Source: Flavobacterium undicola
GTDB taxonomy: Bacteria > Bacteroidota > Bacteroidia > Flavobacteriales > Flavobacteriaceae
Direction of reading: 5' to 3'
DNA: 64,000 bases
Assembly: GCF_009909155.2 (NCBI RefSeq)
Contig: NZ_JAAAPM020000017.1
Coordinates: 1 to 64,000, forward strand
In this document: positions 1 through 8,600 of the stretch, piece by piece
Position numbering within the stretch: position 1 is the first letter of the stretch
How the letters are laid out: each line of letters begins with the position of its first letter
The notes under the pieces: model-generated
What the model saw: only the letters and a program-made list of their open reading frames with translations
Database searches by the model: none
Told to the model about the DNA's origin: nothing
Position numbers and translations under genes: made by a program

Positions 1-169
1 AACATAAGTTTTATCTGCTTTTGTAGCGTCTTGTGAATCAACATAAGTTTTATCTGCTTTTGTAGCGTCTTGTGAATCAACATAAGTTATATCTGCTTTT
101 GTAGCGTCTTGTGAATCAACATAAGTTTTATCTGCTTTTGTAGCGTCTTGTGAATCAACATAAGTTTTT
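1..169 (-). repeat. 39-bp in-frame tandem repeat in the fibre-like gene
   Basis: Four full 39-bp units lie at 1-39, 40-78, 79-117 and 118-156, with a 13-bp partial unit at 157-169. They differ at only one base (third unit, position 89, changing Lys to Ile). Each unit encodes 13 residues, DSQDATKADKTYV in reading order. Unit length divisible by three keeps the frame open. The array reaches the window edge, so the total copy number is unknown. Confidence 0.95.
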
Positions 170-1104
170 ACCGATTTCACACTTGGATATTTGGTATTGG
201 AACCTCCATCTGCAGTAACATCAATTGATTTGTTGGCTGAATCTTCAGCAGTATAACCTAATGCGTTTTGTTTTCCATTCCAAATCGATTTTTCTGCATC
301 TGTGGTAAATCTATGTGTAGCATCTTCTGTTATATTTACTGGGTTTGATGTATCCAAATTAACAACATTTCCTAAGCCAACCATTGCTTTATTAATACCT
401 GATACCGTTCCTGTAAATGCTGGAGATGCTAATGGAGCTGCTCCAAGACTTGCTAAAGTTGGTAAAACTTGATCTCCTGTATTTGTTCCACTTAAATTAG
501 TTGCAGAAATGGCTCCTGTAAATACTTGACCTGATATATTCGCTTTTAAATTGTCTGCATTGCTACGATTTGTAATTTCTGTAGCTAAATTGGTTGTAAG
601 TGTTCCTTCCGCTGTCGTAGCTCTTGTAATTTCTGCTGCTAAAGCAGATGAAACTGTAGCTGCATTTTCGGCATATAAGGCATAAGGTACACTATTCAAT
701 TGTGTGGTACCCATATTTACAAAAGCTGCATCACCTGGTGCCATCATTTCAACTTGGATAAACTTAGTACCAGTACCCCAGCTTATAGCTGCTAAAGTGC
801 CTGTAACTGCTGTGCCTGAACCAATATTTACATTAAATAATCCAAGATTGGTAGTCATAACAGTATGTGTTTCTTGAAACACAGTTGCACCTGTTGAAGT
901 ACTATTATGAATAGTAAATCGTAAACTGATGTTTTGTAAAGCTCGTATATCTCCACTGGCATTACGGGCTACTCCTTGATAGGGAATCGCTTGAGGGGCT
1001 TGAGCATAGGCTTTGTCTATTGTACCTATAAAACTAAACACACACACTATTATTAATGCTATTGTATGTAATAATTTTTCTTTTTTAGTAAAAATATTTT
1101 CCAT
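1..1104 (-). CDS. Secreted tail-fibre-like repeat protein, 3' end outside window
   Basis: The frame is open from an ATG at 1104 to the window edge, so the C-terminus is missing (368 codons seen). Residues 1-36 look like an export signal: a charged start (MENIFTKKEK), a hydrophobic stretch and AYAQ as the likely cleavage site. The mature start contains IPYQGVARN and later LNSVPYALYAENA, phrases typical of Bacteroidetes secreted proteins annotated as tail-fibre or collagen-like. A middle part of low-complexity Ala/Thr segments is followed by a 13-residue tandem repeat. No other phage gene is nearby, so a cell-surface fibre is likelier than a phage structure. The C-terminal domain, which would decide function and sorting, is not visible. 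Confidence 0.7.
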   Translation of the reverse strand, partial: MENIFTKKEKLLHTIALIIVCVFSFIGTIDKAYAQAPQAIPYQGVARNASGDIRALQNISLRFTIHNSTSTGATVFQETHTVMTTNLGLFNVNIGSGTAVTGTLAAISWGTGTKFIQVEMMAPGDAAFVNMGTTQLNSVPYALYAENAATVSSALAAEITRATTAEGTLTTNLATEITNRSNADNLKANISGQVFTGAISATNLSGTNTGDQVLPTLASLGAAPLASPAFTGTVSGINKAMVGLGNVVNLDTSNPVNITEDATHRFTTDAEKSIWNGKQNALGYTAEDSANKSIDVTADGGSNTKYPSVKSVKTYVDSQDATKADKTYVDSQDATKADITYVDSQDATKADKTYVDSQDATKADKTYV

Positions 1105-1714
1105 AAAATTTATTTTTTATAAATGCAATTTGAATTCTTAAAATATTAAAGACTTCTCACTTCCCTAAAGAGGAAAGTTGTTGTACAAAAAAATTAATAA
1201 AATAGTACTGTAAAGAAGTACTAAAAATTTAAGATTTTGTTCAGTGGGGCACTCATACTGAACCAGTACTGCTATATTTGAGTTAATAGCAATAAGTTCT
1301 GCATTCTAAATACTATGGTAAAGAAATCTAATTTAATTGCTATCCGCTTAGAAAACTACTTTCATTAAAAATAGACATAGAGAATTTACTATAATCCAAT
1401 TTGGGTATAGTTAATATCTTGCGAAAAATTTTATTTGTAATCAAAAAAACAAATACTAAAAAACGAGATTGGGGTATAATTGTTTTCATACGCAAAAGAT
1501 TTAAATAAAAGATGTATACCAAACTGAAATATTTGAAATCAATAGAATTAGGTTTCTATTTATCTGAAAAACAATAGCGTTTTTCCCTGAATTTCATTTA
1601 ACTCATTACTAATTTATATACAATAATCTTATTTATTTCACATTTCCGATGAAAGTGTTAAAAAAAACTATAAACTACATAAACCGCTGTTTTTAATCAA
1701 TTTGAAGAATGTTT
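1105..1714. other. Intergenic region without a recognisable gene
   Basis: About 610 AT-rich bases separate the fibre-like gene from the broken kinase gene. A short inverted repeat (GTTCAGT and ACTGAAC arms) lies near 1239-1264, and a box matching the Bacteroidetes -7 element, TATATTTG, lies at 1273-1280 on the plus strand with no gene behind it. A 60-codon minus-strand frame at 1340-1522 has no recognisable content. I see no RNA gene or mobile element. Confidence 0.5.
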
Positions 1715-2755
1715 TTAAAAAACAATTGTAAAAACAGCCCCTTTATTTGTCCCTTCACTATTGGAAATTAACATCCCGTCATGTCTTTCTATGATTTGTC
1801 TGCTTAAATACAGCTATCCCTGTTGAGCCTTCGCTATTAGTCCCCAACCTACTCATTTTAGTAAATTTGGCAAACATCTTTTCGTTGTCATGCTGTTCAA
1901 AACCAATCCCTTGGTCAATTACGTCTATGTATGTTTTTTCCTTATCACTATAAACCTTTAAATAAATTTCAGAGTCTGCTAACGAAAACTTTATCGCATT
2001 ATAAACTAAATTAAAAATCACCCGGGTCAATAATTCCTGATCTATTTTTAAATGGACTGTTGTAGTTTCTATATTTTTAATCAACTTAATTTTTTTCGAA
2101 ATTACAGCCTGATTTACCTGATTTTCTATTGATTCAACTATCTCATCTAAGGCAATTATCTTAAATTCTAAATTGGCATTTAACATCTCATCCTGCTCTT
2201 TTAGCATTCTTCTGAAATTTTCAATATATCGAAATTGCTCCGCGGAAGAATCATAAATCAACTTTGCCAATTCTTTTACTTCATCTGATGGATTAGCATC
2301 CAAAATCATTTTAGCTAAGGATTGTGGATTTGAGGTAAAGGTTTTTAAATCATGCGAAAGCAAATAAATTAAATCTTTCTTTTCGGTAATAAATTTTTCA
2401 CTTTCCAAAATCGAATCGTGAATATTAAACAATAACAAACCTGCTTCGTCTGAAAAATGATGCGGCAAACTCGTAATTATTCTATTTAATTTATAATCAC
2501 TCATGCTTTCGAAGCCAATTCGATGGAATGAATTAATTTTTTTAAAACTACCAAAGTCACCACTGTGGCTATTAAAGTCATAACCAACGAAAAAAGCAAT
2601 AAGCTTGCTGTTGAAAAATTCATTTTGGCATAAAGCACAAAAAGCAAAATTCCTATTAAAGGAATATGGATTCCTATAAAAGCAACAAAAAGAAACTTAA
2701 AAACATAGCTGCCTCTTAGAAAACTAATAGCCGATAATTTTTCATAAAATTTCAT
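1715..2755 (-). pseudogene. Sensor histidine kinase broken by two small indels
   Basis: The first piece (2755-2501, 84 codons) carries two membrane segments and a HAMP-like end (LKKLIHSIELASKA). The second (2504-1779, 241 codons) carries the kinase core: H-box LLSHDLKT, N-box NLVYNAIKFS, G1 box DQGIGF and the start of the G2 box, GSTGI. At 2501-2504 one added base would join the pieces as SKALSDYKLN. After GSTGI the frame shifts; reading on in another frame gives LYLSRQIIERHDG and then ...KGAVFTIVF with a stop at 1715, the normal end of such kinases. A two-base loss at the GIGLYLS position fits. The gene is either inactivated or contains two sequencing errors. The ATGA overlap could in principle allow translational coupling of the two main pieces. 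Confidence 0.75.
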
Positions 2756-2864
2756 GATCTAAAATATTTAGAGGTTGAAAAATATACGAAAAAACTTTTC
2801 TTTCAAACCAACAAATTATCTCTTAAAACAAAAAACTTAAAGACTAACTTCAAAATAATTTTGC

Positions 2865-2872
2865 TAGTTTTG
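2865..2872 (+). promoter_or_regulatory. Possible -7 promoter box upstream of the esterase gene
   Basis: TAGTTTTG matches the Bacteroidetes -7 consensus TAnnTTTG and lies about 30 bases before the first possible start codon. No clear TTTG -33 box is seen at the expected distance, so the call rests on one element. Confidence 0.35.
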
Positions 2873-2903
2873 TTCCTAAGATACACAACATCAAAAACAG
2901 TTT

Positions 2904-3548
2904 ATGGGAGGAAGCATAACAATGCAAGACTGGACTTATTTATCAAAATACCAAGAAGAAAACACAACACTTCCGCCTCCTGAACCCGATGAAAATAGAG
3001 TGGTATTTTTAGGCGATTCTATAACTGAATTTTGGAGTAAAGAACAGCCTATTTTTTTTCAAAATAAGTCCTATATCAATCGCGGGATTAGTGGTCAAAC
3101 CACTCCTCAAATGCTGCTGCGTTTTCGCTCTGATGTAATTGCATTAAATCCTAAAATAGTAGTTATTTTAGCTGGCGGAAATGATATCGCGGGAAACACA
3201 GGACCTGCAACCACCGAAATGATTACCAATAACCTTTTTTCGATGATAGAACTGGCTCAAGTACATCATATCAAAGTGATTCTTTGCTCTGTTCTTCCTG
3301 CTAATTTTTTCTATTGGAATCCAAAAGAAAAACCTGCAGACCGAATTATTGAATTAAATACAATACTTAAGGAATATGCTCTTTTGAAAGAAATTCTCTT
3401 TGTGGATTATTATTCGGCAATGGTAGACGATCAAAAAGGTTTAAAAACAGTATTTTCAGAAGATAGGGTGCATCCCAATACGGTGGGTTACCAAATCATG
3501 AGTCCACTAATTGAAAAAGCTATTCAACTTACAATAAATAATCTATAA
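2904..3548 (+). CDS. SGNH/GDSL-type esterase or lipase family protein
   Basis: The product is a 214-residue SGNH hydrolase with all four conserved blocks: FLGDSITEFW with the likely nucleophile Ser39, a Gly in GISGQTT (about residue 64), Asn93 in GGNDIAG, and the Asp187/His190 pair in EDRVHPNTVGY. Such enzymes hydrolyse ester or acetyl groups on lipids, sugars or platelet-activating-factor-like substrates; the substrate is not visible. No convincing signal peptide is present, so it is probably cytoplasmic. The start could also be the ATG at 2922, which would remove six residues. An aldo/keto reductase gene follows after 10 bases, suggesting co-transcription. Confidence 0.88.
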   Translation: MGGSITMQDWTYLSKYQEENTTLPPPEPDENRVVFLGDSITEFWSKEQPIFFQNKSYINRGISGQTTPQMLLRFRSDVIALNPKIVVILAGGNDIAGNTGPATTEMITNNLFSMIELAQVHHIKVILCSVLPANFFYWNPKEKPADRIIELNTILKEYALLKEILFVDYYSAMVDDQKGLKTVFSEDRVHPNTVGYQIMSPLIEKAIQLTINNL

Positions 3549-3558
3549 AACAAACAAA

Positions 3559-4545
3559 ATGAACTATCGTAAACTAGGAAAAACGAACTTTGAAATATCC
3601 GAAATCGCTCTTGGCACCTGGCAAGTAGGCGGAAAATGGGGTTCTCCTTTTAATGACAAAACTGCCGATGAACTTCTAAATACAGCTATTGACAAAGGCA
3701 TCAATTTTATTGACACTGCCGATGTCTACGAAAATGGTTTAAGCGAAACTGCTGTGGGTAGAGTAATTCGTTCCCGTTCAGAACGCATTTATGTTGCAAC
3801 CAAATGTGGACGTCATATCAATCCGCATGTTAACGAAGGTTACCAACCTAAAGTTTTACAAAAATACGTTGAAGACAGTTTGAAACGCCTTCAATTAGAC
3901 ACTATAGATCTTATTCAACTGCACTGTCCTCCTACTGAGGTTTTTTATCGCCCAGAAATTTTTGAACTTTTTGACAAATTAAAACAAGAAGGAAAGATTC
4001 AGAATTTAGGTGTAAGTGTCGAAAAAGTAGAAGAAGGATTGAAGGCTATTGAGTTTCCAAATGTAACTTCGGTTCAAATAATTTTCAACCTTTTTAGACA
4101 ACGTCCGTCTGAATTATTTTTCAAAGAAGCTAAGAAAAAAGATGTGGGAATTATAGCTCGCGTTCCATTAGCCAGTGGATTGTTGACAGGGAAATTTTCT
4201 TCAAAAACTATTTTTGACAGTCAGGATCACCGCTTTTTTAATCGCGAAGGAGCAGCATTTGACAAAGGCGAAACCTTCTCCGGAATTAATTACGAATTGG
4301 GATTAATAGCCGTAAACAAACTAAAAGAATTATTCCCTGAAGTTCAAAATTTGGCTCCTATTGCCTTACAATGGATTTTGAGTTTTAGCGAAGTAAGTTG
4401 TATTATTCCGGGTGCATCAACTGAAAGTCATGTTTTGTCTAATCTTTCAACTCTTGATTTACCGGCATTAACTCCTGAAAAAATTGCTGCTATGAATGCC
4501 ATTTATGAGCAATACATCAAAAAAGAAGTACATCATTTGTGGTAA
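3559..4545 (+). CDS. Aldo/keto reductase
   Basis: The 328-residue protein has the aldo/keto reductase TIM-barrel signature. The expected catalytic tetrad is complete: Asp52 and Tyr57 in DTADVYENG, Lys82 in ATKCGR and His122 in QLHCPP. The C-terminal IIPGASTESHV segment matches the NADP(H) phosphate-binding region. It should be a soluble NADPH-dependent oxidoreductase acting on aldehydes, ketones or sugars; the physiological substrate cannot be read from sequence. It lies 10 bases behind the esterase gene and is followed by a long hairpin. Confidence 0.93.
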   Translation: MNYRKLGKTNFEISEIALGTWQVGGKWGSPFNDKTADELLNTAIDKGINFIDTADVYENGLSETAVGRVIRSRSERIYVATKCGRHINPHVNEGYQPKVLQKYVEDSLKRLQLDTIDLIQLHCPPTEVFYRPEIFELFDKLKQEGKIQNLGVSVEKVEEGLKAIEFPNVTSVQIIFNLFRQRPSELFFKEAKKKDVGIIARVPLASGLLTGKFSSKTIFDSQDHRFFNREGAAFDKGETFSGINYELGLIAVNKLKELFPEVQNLAPIALQWILSFSEVSCIIPGASTESHVLSNLSTLDLPALTPEKIAAMNAIYEQYIKKEVHHLW

Positions 4546-4566
4546 TTTAATTCCTATAAATACTAA

Positions 4567-4603
4567 AATTCAACATAGGCATCTCATTTGTCTATGTTGA
4601 ATT
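4567..4603. terminator. Hairpin between convergent genes
   Basis: Two perfect 12-base arms (AATTCAACATAG and its complement) flank a 13-base loop between the ends of the aldo/keto reductase gene and the oppositely oriented porP-like gene. The T-tracts on either side are weak, so it may act as a bidirectional terminator or an RNA-stabilising end. Confidence 0.6.
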
Positions 4604-4633
4604 TCAATTTTAGCTTTCTAAAAAAACCACATT

Positions 4634-5638
4634 CTAATACTTACTTTCATAATTTGGACATCCAAAACATTTGACTCCAAAATCAAATTGATAGGTTAAA
4701 GACAATTCATAAATCCCACCTGTTTTCCCCATTTTAGATGTAGTGAAATCATGAGAAATACCAAATTTCAGATTTTCATATTGCAAACCTCCGTAAAAAT
4801 TAACAGAGCTAACCAAATGACTATCTTGCGCTTTTGCCAGAGGATTCAAAGCGGTAGAAACTCCCAAAAAAAGCGTTCTAAACATAATAGAAGAACCTAA
4901 ATCCAATCTGTTAAACTCTCCTTGATTCATATAATTGGCTGAGACCATAAACTTTGTTTCATAAGGAAAACTAAGAACATCCAAATAATCAACTACTAAA
5001 AATTCATATCCTACACTTGCCGAAAAAAACATATTCAGCGGTAGATTTTTTTCGTCAACCAAAGAAATATTAGGCTTATTAATGTGCTTTAATGACAATC
5101 CAATCCAAGCTTCATCACTATTGAATAACATTCCCGCTGAAAAATCGAAAAAACTGAATTTATCATGAAAATTCGAAGGGTCATTAGTTATTGGATTAAT
5201 TGTTCCCGAATCAATATTAATTTGGTCTCCTAAAATTAAATTCTGAAACCCAAAAGACTTTGTTCCAAAACCTATCTCTATTGCAGGTCTAAAATCCCAT
5301 CTGTCATTTAAAGCTACTTTGTAAGCATAATTAAGATTGAATTGAGTGAAATTGTAATGGGTATTATTTTCCCTATGACTTAATATACTTCCTCCAAAAC
5401 CGCTATTACTACGTTCACTCCAAGTGTTGAGAAAAGCATAATCGGTATCAATTTTTAAATCTAAATCAGGCCATTGTGAACGATGAATAATACCTGCTGA
5501 CGTAGTTTCTAAAAAACCGGAATAAGCCGGATTTAAGGTTTCAGGTACAATAAAATATTGTGTAAATATGGGATCTTGCGCTTTAACTTTTGAGAAAAAG
5601 AAACAAATACATATTGTAAATAGTATTTTAAACTTCAT
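4634..5638 (-). CDS. PorP/SprF family type IX secretion-associated membrane protein
   Basis: The 334-residue product has a signal peptide ending at about residue 20 (KVKAQ) and then QDPIFTQYF...NPAYSG, the hallmark start of PorP/SprF proteins. Alternating polar and hydrophobic strands and an aromatic end suggest an outer-membrane beta-barrel. In Flavobacterium, SprF and its relatives are needed for secretion and surface attachment of particular large T9SS adhesins such as SprB. Here the gene begins 5 bases after the stop of the giant adhesin gene, so it is very likely that adhesin's dedicated partner and co-transcribed with it. Confidence 0.9.
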   Translation of the reverse strand: MKFKILFTICICFFFSKVKAQDPIFTQYFIVPETLNPAYSGFLETTSAGIIHRSQWPDLDLKIDTDYAFLNTWSERSNSGFGGSILSHRENNTHYNFTQFNLNYAYKVALNDRWDFRPAIEIGFGTKSFGFQNLILGDQINIDSGTINPITNDPSNFHDKFSFFDFSAGMLFNSDEAWIGLSLKHINKPNISLVDEKNLPLNMFFSASVGYEFLVVDYLDVLSFPYETKFMVSANYMNQGEFNRLDLGSSIMFRTLFLGVSTALNPLAKAQDSHLVSSVNFYGGLQYENLKFGISHDFTTSKMGKTGGIYELSLTYQFDFGVKCFGCPNYESKY

Positions 5639-5643
5639 TTTTA

Positions 5644-8600
5644 TTATTTTATAAGTACAAATGCGCCTTGATCTTTAATTGTTGCTCCATAAAATGTTTT
5701 AGCGGTAACTTTAAAATAATAATTACCATTTTCAGCATTTTGATCCTTAATTCTTCCATCCCAACCCTTAATTGTTTCTCCTGTTTCTGAATAAACTAAT
5801 CCTCCCCAGGTATCATAAACATCAAATACAATAGTGGTTAAGCCTTTAAAAAAGGGTGCGAAATAATCGTTAACACCATCATTATTAGGAGTAAAAGCTG
5901 TTGGATGAATTAAATTATATCCTTTTTTTATTTCTAATTTCACCATATAATTATAAACACACCCCAAAGGATAAGTCACTCTTTGATTGACTATATAACT
6001 TCCTTCTTTTTTGAAAATATGAACCGGATTAATTTCATTTGAAAAAGAACCATCACTAAAATCCCATGAAATAGCTATAAAACCATCTGTTGCTGTATTG
6101 GTAAATTGAACCGGGTCTTCAATAGAATAAAAGCCATAGGTACTAAAACCAAAAGAATTGGTCGTAAACGAAGGACTCCCTAATGATGGTATATTTACAT
6201 TAAAACTATAATTGGCTTTACAGCCTAAAGCATCCGTAACATCGAGTACAATAGTTCCATTTTGGTTGGTACTCATCATTTCATTATTGGCTCCACTTAC
6301 AACACCACTGGACCAACTCAATTGGTATGGAGGTAAGCCTCCTGAAACCTGAGCTGTAAAGTTTTGTTTTACCTCTTTAGTATCACAATTAACATCTGTT
6401 TTTGTGGTAACGCCAATAACAATCGGCGGTGGTCTGTTTAGGGAATACTGAGCCGTTTTCACACAACCTCTTGCATCGGTTACTGTCACTAAATAATTTC
6501 CAGCCGGTACGTTAACTAAATCTTCGGTTGTTGCACCATTAGACCATGAATAAGTAAATGGTGCTGTTCCTCCTGAAACTAAAAGATTTATAGCCCCGCT
6601 ATTGGCAATATCACAATCAAATGCATTAGTAACATTTGCTGAAAGCACTAAAAGTTGGGGTTCCTGAATGACAAATGTTCTAACAATTTGGCAAGGTGTT
6701 CCATCAGAAATTGTAGCGGTATAAGTTCCTGCTCCTAAATTATTTCTGGTTAATCCTGAGGTACTACCATCGCTCCAAACTAAAGTAATCGGTGCTTTTC
6801 CGCCAACCAAATTCAAAGCGATACTTCCATCGTGAGCACCAAAACAGCTGATATCTTTTTTTATTGGGTTAACCGTAAAAATAGGTGCATCAGGAATAGT
6901 AATGGTTTGTGACTTTTTACATCCTGCATTATCTGTTACCAAAATAGTATAATCTCCGGCTGATAAATTAGTCTGATTTAAAGTCGTTGCTAAGTTACTC
7001 CACGTATATTGATATGGAGGAATTCCGCCTGAAATAGTAGCTGTAATCGAAGCATTATTAGCTCCATAACACAATATGGCTGTCGTGCTATATGTAATTT
7101 TAATTTCAGTTGATTGCGAAATGGTAACAGTCAAATTTTTAGAACAAGATTGGCTATCAGTTACAACTACATTATAGGTTCCAGCTACAATACCGGATAA
7201 ATTTTGAGTACTACTTGTAAATCCATTAGGCCCTGTCCAGGCAAAATTATATCCGGAAACTGAAGGTACTCCTCCTGAAACATTCACGTTAATGGCTGCT
7301 GTTGCATCTCCAAAACAAATAACATCTGTTTTATTAATCAAACTCACAACCAAAAGTGGCGGTTCAGTTATTGTAGAAGAGGCTGTTTTAGGTCCACAAT
7401 TATTCGCATCTGTAACGGAAACAGTATAATTCCCCGGGCCTAAATTTGAAATATCTTGCGATACAGCAAAAGCAGCTCCGTTTTTTGTCCAATTATAAGT
7501 GTAATTTCCAGTTCCTCCTGTTACGTTGATATCAACACTACCATTATTACTGCCCAAACAACTGATGTCTTTTTTGCTAATCACTGCAATAACAATGTCA
7601 GTTGGTTCAGTAATAGTATAGGTTTTTAAAAAAGGACAATTTCCATTATCAGTAACTGTTAAATCATAATTTCCCGGTTTCAAATTCGAAATGCTTGTTG
7701 CCGAAGAATTGAATCCACTAGGTCCTGACCAAGATATAGTGTATGGAGAACCTGATGAAAAAGGAATTCCTCCTGTAATATTAGTCGAAATAGAAGCGGT
7801 ATTTGTTCCAAAACAACTATTGTCATTTACAACTACATTTGGATTAATAGCAGGATTTACGGTTACAGCTACGGTAAAAGTGTTTCCTACACAAGTTCCC
7901 GAAGTTGGAGTAACAGTATAAGTAACCACCGAAGGATTTACAGATGTATTGATTAATGTTTGGCTAATATTCGTTTGTGGAGTCAATTGTGAGCTAGCTC
8001 CTGTAATGGTTCCAGCAGGGCTAATCGTTGGATTTGTCCAGATATAAGTGGTACCTATTGGAATAATATTTGTTCTCGAATTAGTCGGAGTAACTGTAAA
8101 CGTAGCTGAACTACAGATTGTGGTACTTTCTGGAGCGATACTCGGTTTTTCATTTACAATTACAGCAGTGACATTTGTTGTCACAACAGAGCAACCTCCG
8201 GATAAAGAAGGGAAATTAATTACACAATAATAATACACTGTACCAGAAGTAGCAGCAGCAGGAAGATAAGTAGCGCTCGTTTTCCCTGTCAAAATAGTTC
8301 CTCCTGTATTTGAATTTGTAGTATTGGAATACCATTGATAAGCAGGAGCTCCTACTCCATTACTCACTGTAAAAGATAAGGTTGTTGGAGTACCTCCTAC
8401 ACAAACTGTACTTGAAACAGGTTGCGTTGTAATTGTTGGCGACACACTTACTTGAACCGATGCTGTAGCACTTGTAACACTACAACCCGCACCAGTTTGC
8501 GACAACACACAATAATAATATTGAGTTCCTGCAGTAGTTGTTAATGGTGAATAAGTTGCACTCGTTGCACTCGGAATTGCCGTACCTGAAGTTGTATTAT

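Noticed and set aside
1..169. Regular repeats resembling a CRISPR array
   Set aside because: The 39-bp units are directly adjacent without spacers and lie in frame within a coding region.
1..1104. Prophage tail-fibre gene
   Set aside because: The protein has an export signal and no other phage gene is nearby; it is better read as a cell-surface fibre.
7691..8230. Two plus-strand open frames inside the adhesin gene
   Set aside because: They are antisense shadows of a long, strongly supported coding region with repeated modules.
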